Positions 1-6,026 of a DNA stretch of 9,390 nt are shown piece after piece; the first letter of the stretch is position 1; each line of letters starts with the position of its first letter. The notes below the pieces were generated by a model. It was given only the letters and a program-made list of their open reading frames with translations, ran no database searches and was not told where the DNA came from. Made by a program: the position numbers and the translations under genes. The DNA lies in assembly GCF_901873365.1 (NCBI RefSeq), contig NZ_CABFLM010000086.1, positions 1 through 9,390 on the forward strand, given 5' to 3'. This stretch comes from an uncultured Aggregatibacter sp. (GTDB lineage: Bacteria; Pseudomonadota; Gammaproteobacteria; Enterobacterales; Pasteurellaceae).

Positions 1-1
1 A

Positions 2-373
2 ACAGTGACTTTATTAGAAGAACAAAATGAACCTTTCTCATTAATTTATTTTTCAGATCATGGTTTATCGCATATTAACAAAGAAGATAAAAAAGAGGTT
101 GATTTAGATTTTGGCGATAAATATAAACAAAACTTTGATGTCCCTTTTGTCAAAATCTCTAGCGATGACAATACAAGAGAAGTAGTTAATATAAAAAGAA
201 GCGCATTTAACTTTATCTATGGGTTCTCTCAATGGCTAGGAATACAAACCGAAGAATTAAATAATCACTACGATTTTTTCTCAAATAAAGACGATGAAGA
301 AATTAAAGTGTTTAACTTCCAAGACAATATTCCTTATGACTCATTAAAAACAGATAATATTCCACAATTTTAA
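2..373 (+). CDS. Phosphoethanolamine transferase-like sulfatase-fold protein, C-terminal end (5' end outside the window)
   Basis: The reading frame is open to the left edge, so only the last 123 or so residues are present; the GTG at 5 is probably internal. The piece carries LIYFSDHG, which matches the metal-binding Asp-His motif near the C-terminus of the alkaline phosphatase/sulfatase superfamily, in the form seen in EptA/CptA-type phosphoethanolamine transferases. Such enzymes are inner-membrane proteins with a periplasmic catalytic domain that decorates lipid A or core sugars. The residue after SDHG is Leu, where EptA and CptA usually have Glu, and the tail is rich in Asp, Glu and Asn, so the exact substrate class is open. 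The N-terminal membrane helices and the nucleophile Thr would lie upstream. A strongly spaced membrane-protein gene follows after about 25 bases, suggesting one transcript. Family assignment is fairly safe; the acceptor molecule cannot be told. Confidence 0.7.
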   Translation, partial: TVTLLEEQNEPFSLIYFSDHGLSHINKEDKKEVDLDFGDKYKQNFDVPFVKISSDDNTREVVNIKRSAFNFIYGFSQWLGIQTEELNNHYDFFSNKDDEEIKVFNFQDNIPYDSLKTDNIPQF

Positions 374-395
374 TCCAAAACTTACTTAGGATGAC

Positions 396-998
396 ATGAT
401 GAATCAATATAGTGCTACAACAGTAAAAGTCGTCTTTTTTATGTCAGGCTTTGCCGCATTAATCTATCAAATCGCATGGCAGAGAATATTATTTACTGCC
501 TTTGGTGTGGATTTAGAATCCATCACCATCATTATAGCTGTCTTTATGGCCGGCCTCGGTATCGGCGCTTATTTTGGTGGCCGTATCGCCGACAAATTCC
601 CCAAACACATTATTTTCTATTTTGCACTCACCGAAATTGGTATTGGTGTTTTTGGTTTTGCCAGTCCAACGCTAATAGAGTTAACAAAAAATCTATTCTT
701 GCATTCAAGCATTGTTACCGTTGCTTTCTCTAATTTTGTATTGCTCCTTTTTCCCACCTTCCTCATGGGAAGTACATTACCTCTATTAACTCAATACTTA
801 AACCAACATTTTGATAATATTGGAAATAATATCGGCTGGTTATATTTTACCAACACCTTAGGTGCAGCATTTGCTTGTATAAGTGTTGGTTTTTTCCTAT
901 TTAATCACTTAACCATTACTCAAGTGATTTATTTAGCCGCAATCGTTAACTGTCTTGTTGCAACAATTATTTTTATTAAATACGGAAGAAAGGGGTAA
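396..998 (+). CDS. Six-helix membrane protein, first half of a split fused MFS/spermidine-synthase-like protein
   Basis: This 200-residue protein is almost wholly hydrophobic, with about six membrane segments (near residues 11-30, 42-62, 72-90, 107-127, 147-168 and 174-194) and no soluble domain. It shows the pattern of the membrane part of 'fused MFS/spermidine synthase' proteins: SGF at 17-19, W28 and R30 in helix 1, a glycine-rich GLGIGAYFGG in helix 2, GSTLP at 125-129 and YFTNTLG at 150-156. The same pattern recurs in the membrane part of the next gene, so the two seem to be duplicated halves. Two ATGs stand in tandem at 396 and 399. The AGGA at 388-391 is better spaced for the second, so the product may start one residue later. 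Only three bases separate its stop from the next ATG. Function is unknown; an integral inner-membrane role together with its neighbour is inferred. Confidence 0.75.
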   Translation: MMNQYSATTVKVVFFMSGFAALIYQIAWQRILFTAFGVDLESITIIIAVFMAGLGIGAYFGGRIADKFPKHIIFYFALTEIGIGVFGFASPTLIELTKNLFLHSSIVTVAFSNFVLLLFPTFLMGSTLPLLTQYLNQHFDNIGNNIGWLYFTNTLGAAFACISVGFFLFNHLTITQVIYLAAIVNCLVATIIFIKYGRKG

Positions 999-1001
999 AT
1001 C

Positions 1002-2513
1002 ATGACAATTACGAAAAAAGCAATCATCCTGTCCTTCTTAAGTGGTTTTCTCAGCTTAGGGCTTGAGGTAATTTGGATTAGATTATTTAGTTTCTATGGC
1101 ACCTCTCTTCCACAAATTTTTTCATTAACACTTGCGCTATTTTTATTAGGTATTGCCTGCGGTTCTCTGATTGGTAAAAATCTATGTCAATCCGGTAAAG
1201 GAAATATCAACTATATTGGTTATTCCTTTATTTTTTCAGCACTACTTGATTGTTTAGCAATTGCGCTATTAATTTATTTCCCAATTCAAGGTATATTCGG
1301 TATTTTTATTATTTCTATTTTCTTTTGTGCATTAGCACGGGGAATTGTTTTCCCAATCGTGCATCACCTTGGTGCTGAACAAAAGAAAACCGGTGCCGCT
1401 ATTTCCAACGTATATTTCGCCAATGTTCTGGGCTGTACCATTTCACCGATATTAATCGGTTTTTATCTTTTAGATATTTTTACCACACAACAAACTTATT
1501 TCCTTATTATATTGACAACGTTGATTACCGCTGTATTTTGTGTAAAAGAGAAATGGTTAAAAATGGCCACAACTCTTGCAACTGTAATTGTGATTATAAC
1601 AGCCTTTACTGCACCTGAAGAAATCATTCATTCACTGGCACAAAGAACGGATGATGATGGAAAACCGTTAAAATTAGAGAAGTTAATTGAAAATAAACAT
1701 GGCTTTATTCAAGTTTATTTAAATGACGAAAACGACGAACTTGTTTTTGGCACGAACGTTTATGATGGAATGTTAAATACCAGCTTGACGCGTAACCATA
1801 ATGGTATTGAACGCGCCTACTTATTACCGGTTATTGCGCCTCACGCCAAAAATATTTTAGTAATTGGCTTAAGTACAGCATCATGGACAAGGGTGCTTAC
1901 CTCCATGCCGGAATTAGAATCCATGACGGTCATTGAACTTAATCCGGCGTATCCGCAGCTTGCCGGTATGTACCCTGAAATGCAAAAATTCCTACAAGAT
2001 AAACGCGTTAATCTGATTACGGATGATGGTCGTCGTTGGTTAAATAAAAATCCGGAGAAAAAATTTGATTTTATCCTGATGAATATGACATTCCACTGGC
2101 GCAATTATTCCACCAACTTGCTGAGTAAAGAATTTTTAACCTTAACGAAAGCGCATTTAAATCCGAATGGCTTTATTTATTTTAATACGACCAGCTCGCT
2201 TGATGCGCACTATACTTCAAAAGTAGCCTTCCCATACAGTTATAGCTACATGAATATGTCATTAGCTTCGCTTAACCCGATCCCTGAGCTAACTAAAGAG
2301 CAAGTGGAATACAATCTGTCCCGATTAAAGTGGGAAGATGGCCAACCGGTATTTAATTCACAAGAAGCCTTAGAAAATGGTACAAACCAAATTCTTAGCA
2401 AACCATTAATCCCATATGAAAAAATAGATTTTTCAGAATTAAATCGCAAACCTGAAATCATCACTGACGCTAATATGATTACTGAATACAAATATGGCCT
2501 TTTAAATAAATAA
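1002..2513 (+). CDS. Membrane protein with C-terminal spermidine-synthase-like (class I methyltransferase fold) domain
   Basis: The 503-residue product has about six or seven membrane helices in residues 6-203, then a soluble domain at about 225-480. The soluble domain has the order of a spermidine synthase/SAM-binding Rossmann fold: NILVIGL at 284-290 (motif I), VIELNP at 310-315 (acidic end of strand 2), DDGRRWL at 341-347, and DFILMNMTFHW at 356-366 where strand 4 and the catalytic loop should be. Motif I reads GLSTAS instead of the usual GGGDG, and the catalytic Asp loop is NMT, so true aminopropyltransferase activity is doubtful. SAM or a decarboxylated SAM analogue may still bind. The ribosome site AGAAAGGGG sits six bases before the ATG and overlaps the end of the previous gene, so the two are probably translationally coupled. 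Databases often call such proteins spermidine synthase; I would not assign speE. Confidence 0.75.
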   Translation: MTITKKAIILSFLSGFLSLGLEVIWIRLFSFYGTSLPQIFSLTLALFLLGIACGSLIGKNLCQSGKGNINYIGYSFIFSALLDCLAIALLIYFPIQGIFGIFIISIFFCALARGIVFPIVHHLGAEQKKTGAAISNVYFANVLGCTISPILIGFYLLDIFTTQQTYFLIILTTLITAVFCVKEKWLKMATTLATVIVIITAFTAPEEIIHSLAQRTDDDGKPLKLEKLIENKHGFIQVYLNDENDELVFGTNVYDGMLNTSLTRNHNGIERAYLLPVIAPHAKNILVIGLSTASWTRVLTSMPELESMTVIELNPAYPQLAGMYPEMQKFLQDKRVNLITDDGRRWLNKNPEKKFDFILMNMTFHWRNYSTNLLSKEFLTLTKAHLNPNGFIYFNTTSSLDAHYTSKVAFPYSYSYMNMSLASLNPIPELTKEQVEYNLSRLKWEDGQPVFNSQEALENGTNQILSKPLIPYEKIDFSELNRKPEIITDANMITEYKYGLLNK

Positions 2514-2519
2514 TCCCTC

Positions 2520-2553
2520 AAATTAAGGAGGTTTCAACACCTCCTTAATTTTT
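2520..2553 (+). terminator. Rho-independent terminator after the spermidine-synthase-like gene
   Basis: A perfect 13-bp inverted repeat (2520-2532 with 2539-2551; core TTAAGGAGGT/ACCTCCTTAA) has a six-base loop and ends in a run of T to 2553. It begins six bases after the stop codon. The left arm starts with A residues, so the structure could also work on the minus strand, but no minus-strand gene ends here. Confidence 0.9.
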
Positions 2554-2601
2554 ATCTCAAACGCCCTTTTCCTCTTTTACTGAAAAATAAACCAAAAACC
2601 C

Positions 2602-2610
2602 ACCGCACTT
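2602..2610 (-). repeat. DNA uptake signal sequence (complement orientation)
   Basis: ACCGCACTT, the complement of the Haemophilus-type uptake core AAGTGCGGT. It lies 80 bases from a second copy in the opposite orientation, on the other side of the candidate promoter of the ydfG-trpBA operon. Confidence 0.85.
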
Positions 2611-2650
2611 TTCCTCATTCTCTGCTAAATTTCTTTATCAACGCGCTATA

Positions 2651-2679
2651 TTTTTTCGTACTAGTGTAGTAGTATACTC
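2651..2679 (+). promoter_or_regulatory. Candidate promoter of the ydfG-orf-trpBA operon
   Basis: TATACT at 2674-2679 matches the sigma70 -10 consensus at five of six positions. The -35 region 17 bases upstream (2651-2656) is only a run of T, so the promoter is inferred mainly from the -10 box, its overlap with the TrpR-like operator, and its position between a terminator and a well-marked gene start. TATATT at 2647-2652 is an alternative -10. Confidence 0.4.
2658..2675 (+). promoter_or_regulatory. Putative TrpR operator (trp box)
   Basis: GTACTAGTGTAGTAGTAT matches the ideal palindromic trp operator GTACTAGTTAACTAGTAC at 14 of 18 positions. The left half-site GTACTAGT is perfect and the right half-site has six of eight. 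TrpR with bound tryptophan represses promoters by covering the -10 region, and this box runs into the candidate -10 at 2674. The downstream operon contains trpBA, which makes the assignment biologically sensible. The match was made by eye and from memory of the E. coli operator; no trpR gene is in the window. Confidence 0.65.
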
Positions 2680-2690
2680 TACATCATAGA

Positions 2691-2699
2691 AAGTGCGGT
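2691..2699 (+). repeat. DNA uptake signal sequence
   Basis: AAGTGCGGT followed by an AT-rich stretch (CATTTTTC), as in the extended Haemophilus-type uptake signal. It lies in the leader between the candidate promoter and the ydfG start. Confidence 0.9.
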
Positions 2700-2754
2700 C
2701 ATTTTTCTAAATGAATTTTTCCGTACCCCAATTCCACAACAAGGAGAAATAAAC

Positions 2755-3510
2755 ATGACAAAAATTGCATTGGTGACAGGCGCCACCGCCGGTTTTGGGA
2801 ACGCCATTTGTCGCACATTATTAAAAGCCGGTTATTTAGTCATCGGTACAGGAAGAAGACAAGAACGTTTAGCACAATTAGAACAAGAATACGGCAAACA
2901 ATTCTTCCCTCTCGCATTCGATATTTCGGATCGTCACGCAGCTGAAAAGGCATTAAAAACACTGCCGGCAGAATTACAAGCCATCGATTTATTAGTGAAT
3001 AACGCAGGCCTTGCTCTTGGCTTAGAAACAGCGGATAAGTCCGATTTAGATGACTGGGAAAAAATGATCGATACCAACGTGAAAGGTTTGGTCACCGTAA
3101 CCCGTTTGGTTTTGCCGCAAATGGTCGCGCGTAATCAAGGGCATATCATTAATTTGGGTTCAATTGCCGGTAATTATGCCTATCCGGGCGGTAACGTTTA
3201 CGGCGGTACGAAAGCTTTCGTGAAACAATTCAGTTTAAACCTCCGCGCAGATTTGGCCGGCACCAATGTGCGTGTTTCCAATGTAGAACCCGGTTTATGT
3301 GGTGGCACGGAATTTTCTAACGTGCGCTTTAAAGGCGATGATGCCCGTGCAGCACAAGTGTATGAAAACGTACAATATGTCACGCCGCAAGATATTGCCA
3401 ATATCGTGTTATGGCTTAACCAACAACCGGAGCACGTAAACATTAACCGAATTGAAGTAATGCCGACGGCACAAACCTTTAACCCGTTAAAAGTAAGCAA
3501 AAATGACTAA
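2755..3510 (+). CDS. ydfG: YdfG-like NADP-dependent short-chain dehydrogenase (3-hydroxy acid dehydrogenase)
   Basis: The 251-residue cytosolic protein is a classical short-chain dehydrogenase. It has the nucleotide-binding TGATAGFG at 8-15, a GRR at 33-35 of the kind that favours NADP, NNAG at 82-85, Ser136, and the catalytic Tyr149 and Lys153 in YGGTK. The stretch EPGLCGGTEFSNVRFKGDD at 178-196 is very close to E. coli YdfG, whose length (248) also fits. E. coli YdfG oxidises L-serine, L-allo-threonine and other 3-hydroxy acids and reduces malonic semialdehyde. The start is secure: AAGGAG lies eight bases before the ATG. It is the first gene of the likely TrpR-controlled operon and overlaps the next gene by eight bases. 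From memory, H. influenzae also places such a gene just upstream of trpB. The physiological substrate here is not shown by the sequence. Confidence 0.92.
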   Translation: MTKIALVTGATAGFGNAICRTLLKAGYLVIGTGRRQERLAQLEQEYGKQFFPLAFDISDRHAAEKALKTLPAELQAIDLLVNNAGLALGLETADKSDLDDWEKMIDTNVKGLVTVTRLVLPQMVARNQGHIINLGSIAGNYAYPGGNVYGGTKAFVKQFSLNLRADLAGTNVRVSNVEPGLCGGTEFSNVRFKGDDARAAQVYENVQYVTPQDIANIVLWLNQQPEHVNINRIEVMPTAQTFNPLKVSKND

Positions 3511-3943
3511 GTCGCCCAGCAAACTTTCCCGTTTTTTAACTGAAATTACTGAGCCTTATTTGGCCTTTTTACGTGGGCTAACGCCTGCCTTGCTGTTTTT
3601 TGTGCTGTATATGGTGATGACGGAATACATTAAAGATCCGGAGTTTAGAAAAGGATTATTTTTCTACATTAATGAGCCTGATTTAATCGACATCGTCTAT
3701 TATGTCATCCGCTGCTTTGTCGCCATTCCATTGTTAATTATGCTCTCGGCTTACTTACTCAGTTTACGGAGTTTTTACTTAAAGCAACAAAATATCCTTG
3801 CCGAGATTGGTTTTAGCCCGATAGCAACCTTTTTACTTTGGGCAATTTTTTGGTTAATTCAACTGATTTCAAGTGTATTTGTTGTTTTATTCGCTGTCAT
3901 AAATTTCTCCAAAATCTACGATAGCCTGTTTTTAATGTCATAA
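3503..3943 (+). CDS. Unknown small inner-membrane protein in the trpBA operon
   Basis: I do not recognise a family. The 146-residue protein has three hydrophobic segments (about 24-39, 62-88 and 104-134), short charged links (for example EYIKDPEFRK at 41-50) and no signal peptidase site. The N-terminus is basic (KSPSKLSR), which suggests a cytoplasmic N-terminus. The gene begins inside the last codons of ydfG, in the sequence ATGACTAA, and has no clear ribosome site of its own, so it is probably translated by coupling. Its stop is nine bases before trpB, and the trpB ribosome site AAGGAA overlaps that stop. Its place inside the operon implies co-expression with tryptophan synthase, but nothing in the protein suggests a role in tryptophan synthesis. 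Transport or membrane maintenance are guesses. Confidence 0.75.
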   Translation: MTKSPSKLSRFLTEITEPYLAFLRGLTPALLFFVLYMVMTEYIKDPEFRKGLFFYINEPDLIDIVYYVIRCFVAIPLLIMLSAYLLSLRSFYLKQQNILAEIGFSPIATFLLWAIFWLIQLISSVFVVLFAVINFSKIYDSLFLMS

Positions 3944-3952
3944 GGAAAGCCT

Positions 3953-5152
3953 ATGTCAGACACGATTTTAAACCCTTATTTTGGGGAATTTGGCGGAATG
4001 TATGTGCCGGAAATTTTAGTGCCTGTGCTTCAACAATTAGAAAAAGCGTTTGTTGAAGCCAAAGACGATCCCGAATTTCAACGTGAATTTCAGGATCTCC
4101 TGAAAAATTATGCCGGCAGACCGACCGCACTTACCCTTTGCCGTAACTTAACCAAAGGCACTAAAGCCAAAATTTATTTAAAACGGGAAGATTTACTCCA
4201 CGGCGGTGCCCACAAAACCAACCAAGTTTTAGGCCAGATTTTACTGGCAAAACGTATGGGGAAAACTCGCATTATCGCGGAAACCGGCGCAGGTCAACAC
4301 GGTGTCGCGACTGCCCTTGCTTGTGCCATGTTAGATATGCCTTGCCGCATTTATATGGGCGCAAAAGACGTAGAACGTCAATCTCCAAACGTATTCCGTA
4401 TGCGCTTAATGGGGGCTGAAGTGGTGCCGGTGCAAAAAGGTTCTTGCTCCTTAAAAGATGCCTGCTGTGAAGCCATGCGTGATTGGTCGGCAAATTATGA
4501 AAACACCCATTATCTGCTAGGTACGGCGGCAGGGCCTCACCCCTTCCCAACCATTGTGCGTGAATTCCAAAAAATGATTGGCGAAGAAACTAAACGTCAA
4601 ATCTTAGAAAAAGAAGGTCGTTTGCCGGATGCGGTGATTGCAGCGGTAGGTGGCGGTTCAAATGCAATCGGTATGTTTACGGATTTCATTGATGAACCGA
4701 ATGTGCGTTTAATTGGCGTCGAACCTGCCGGCCATGGCATTGAAACAGGTGAACATGGCGCACCCTTAGGGCATGCAAAAGTCGGTATTTATTTCGGGAT
4801 GAAATCGCCGTTAATGCAAACAGAAGACGGCCAAGTGGAAGAATCCTACTCGATTTCTGCGGGGCTAGACTTCCCTTCTGTCGGCCCGCAACACGCCTAT
4901 TTGCAAAGCATTGGTCGCGCGGAATACCCTAGCATTACCGATAATGAAGCCTTAAATGCGTTCCAAGCACTGGCAAAACATGAAGGCATTATTCCTGCAT
5001 TGGAAAGCTCTCACGCATTGGCACAGGCGTTAAAAATGATTCATCAGGAACCGAATAAAGCACAAATTTTAGTGGTGAATTTATCCGGTCGTGGTGATAA
5101 AGATATTTTTACCGTAGATAAAATTTTAAATGAAAAAGGAATGCAATTATGA
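3953..5152 (+). CDS. trpB: Tryptophan synthase beta subunit
   Basis: TrpB is the PLP enzyme that joins indole, tunnelled from TrpA, to L-serine, giving L-tryptophan; the complex is a cytosolic alpha2-beta2 tetramer. The 399 residues match the usual length. Visible marks are NPYFGEFGGMYVPE at 7-20, GRPTAL at 55-60, the PLP-binding Lys88 in HGGAHKTNQ, Glu110 in AETGAGQHG, and the phosphate-binding GGGSN at 233-237. The protein runs to a natural end with the LSGRGDKD motif near 378-385. The ATG follows AAGGAA with normal spacing. The last four bases overlap trpA (ATGA), as usual for coupled, equimolar synthesis of the two subunits. No inactivating change was seen. Regulation is expected from the TrpR-like box upstream of ydfG; no attenuator leader peptide was seen. 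Confidence 0.98.
   Translation: MSDTILNPYFGEFGGMYVPEILVPVLQQLEKAFVEAKDDPEFQREFQDLLKNYAGRPTALTLCRNLTKGTKAKIYLKREDLLHGGAHKTNQVLGQILLAKRMGKTRIIAETGAGQHGVATALACAMLDMPCRIYMGAKDVERQSPNVFRMRLMGAEVVPVQKGSCSLKDACCEAMRDWSANYENTHYLLGTAAGPHPFPTIVREFQKMIGEETKRQILEKEGRLPDAVIAAVGGGSNAIGMFTDFIDEPNVRLIGVEPAGHGIETGEHGAPLGHAKVGIYFGMKSPLMQTEDGQVEESYSISAGLDFPSVGPQHAYLQSIGRAEYPSITDNEALNAFQALAKHEGIIPALESSHALAQALKMIHQEPNKAQILVVNLSGRGDKDIFTVDKILNEKGMQL
4124..4132 (-). repeat. DNA uptake signal sequence inside trpB
   Basis: ACCGCACTT, complement of AAGTGCGGT, within codons for the conserved GRPTALT segment of TrpB. Confidence 0.85.
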
Positions 5153-5955
5153 GCCGTTTTGAAACGACCTTTTCCCGATTACGCGCAAAAAAGGAAGGCG
5201 CATTCGTTCCTTTCGTTACCTTATGTGATCCGACATTTGACCGTTCTTTTGAGATTATTTGTACCCTCGTCGATAACGGCGCGGACGCATTGGAATTGGG
5301 TTTTCCCTTTTCTGATCCGTTATTAGACGGTCCTGTTATTCAGGCAGCCAATAATCGTGCGCTCAATGCCGGACACAGCACAGAAGACAGCTTTAAATTG
5401 CTTGCCAAAGTGCGGTCAAAATACCCGGAGATTCCTATCAGCCTATTACTTTGCGCGAATTTAATTTTTGCCAAAGGCTTGGATAATTTTTATCAACGTT
5501 GTGCGGAAGTCGGTGTGGATGCCGTTTTAGTGGCGGATATTCCATTATTGGCAAAAGAAGACTATGTCCAAGCAGCCCAAAAACACGGTGTTCAACCCGT
5601 CTTTATTTGCCCCCCGAATGCGGATTCCAAAACGGTGCAAGGCGTGGCTGAAAGCAGCGAAGGTTATACGTATTTGGTCTCGCGTGCTGGCGTGACCAGC
5701 GCAGAAAACCAAAGCCATGCGGCGAATCTGGATAGCTTAGTAGAACAGCTCAAAGCCCACCATGCCCCGCCTATCCTACAAGGTTTCGGCATCGCCCAAC
5801 CAGTGCAAGTCAAAGAAGCGCTTCAACTTGGCGCAGCCGGCGCGATTTCCGGTTCAGCAACCGTAAAAATCATTGAACGAAATTTAGAAAATCACACCCA
5901 ATGTTTAACGGAACTCGCTGAGTTTGTTCGCAGCATGAAAGCCGCCACGAAATAG
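5149..5955 (+). CDS. trpA: Tryptophan synthase alpha subunit
   Basis: TrpA cleaves indole-3-glycerol phosphate to indole and glyceraldehyde 3-phosphate and passes the indole to TrpB. The 268 residues equal the usual length. The catalytic Glu49 (in ADALELGFPFSDP) and Asp60 are present, as are the ICPPNAD stretch, SRAGVT, the phosphate-binding QGFGI and GAISGSA. Position 102, a Tyr that lines the active site in the Salmonella enzyme, is Cys here (LLLCANL); I believe related Pasteurellaceae share this, but that is memory. The start codon lies within the trpB stop (ATGA), with AAGGA eight bases upstream inside trpB. It is the last gene of the operon and is followed by a terminator 25 bases after its stop. 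Confidence 0.98.
   Translation: MSRFETTFSRLRAKKEGAFVPFVTLCDPTFDRSFEIICTLVDNGADALELGFPFSDPLLDGPVIQAANNRALNAGHSTEDSFKLLAKVRSKYPEIPISLLLCANLIFAKGLDNFYQRCAEVGVDAVLVADIPLLAKEDYVQAAQKHGVQPVFICPPNADSKTVQGVAESSEGYTYLVSRAGVTSAENQSHAANLDSLVEQLKAHHAPPILQGFGIAQPVQVKEALQLGAAGAISGSATVKIIERNLENHTQCLTELAEFVRSMKAATK
5408..5416 (+). repeat. DNA uptake signal sequence inside trpA
   Basis: AAGTGCGGT followed by CAAAAT, in the coding sequence of trpA (residues around AKVRSK). Confidence 0.9.
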
Positions 5956-5980
5956 TGGAAAAATAATTCCATTAAATATG

Positions 5981-6018
5981 GCACCTTAACAAATAAACCT
6001 TTGCTAAGGTGCTTTTTT
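5981..6018 (+). terminator. trpA: Rho-independent terminator of the ydfG-trpBA operon
   Basis: GCACCTTA (5981-5988) pairs with TAAGGTGC (6005-6012), followed by six T (6013-6018). It lies between the convergent ends of trpA and birA. On the minus strand the stem is followed by an AT-rich stretch without a clean T run, so it is mainly a trpA terminator. Confidence 0.88.
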
Positions 6019-6026
6019 ACAACCTT

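Noticed and set aside
1841..2521. Minus-strand open frames under the spermidine-synthase-like domain
   Set aside because: They mirror the coding strand of a gene with clear family motifs; one would run through the terminator arm.
2665..2683. A second near-palindrome, TGTAG-T-AGTATACT-CTACA, overlapping the trp box
   Set aside because: It has one extra base and shares most of its bases with the TrpR match and the -10 box; the TrpR reading explains the site better in front of trpBA.
2554..2754. Possible trp leader peptide or attenuator before ydfG
   Set aside because: No short open frame with tandem Trp codons and no terminator/antiterminator pair was seen.
4272..4550. Minus-strand open frame inside trpB
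   Set aside because: Shadow frame of a strongly conserved gene; composition is low in plausible protein character.
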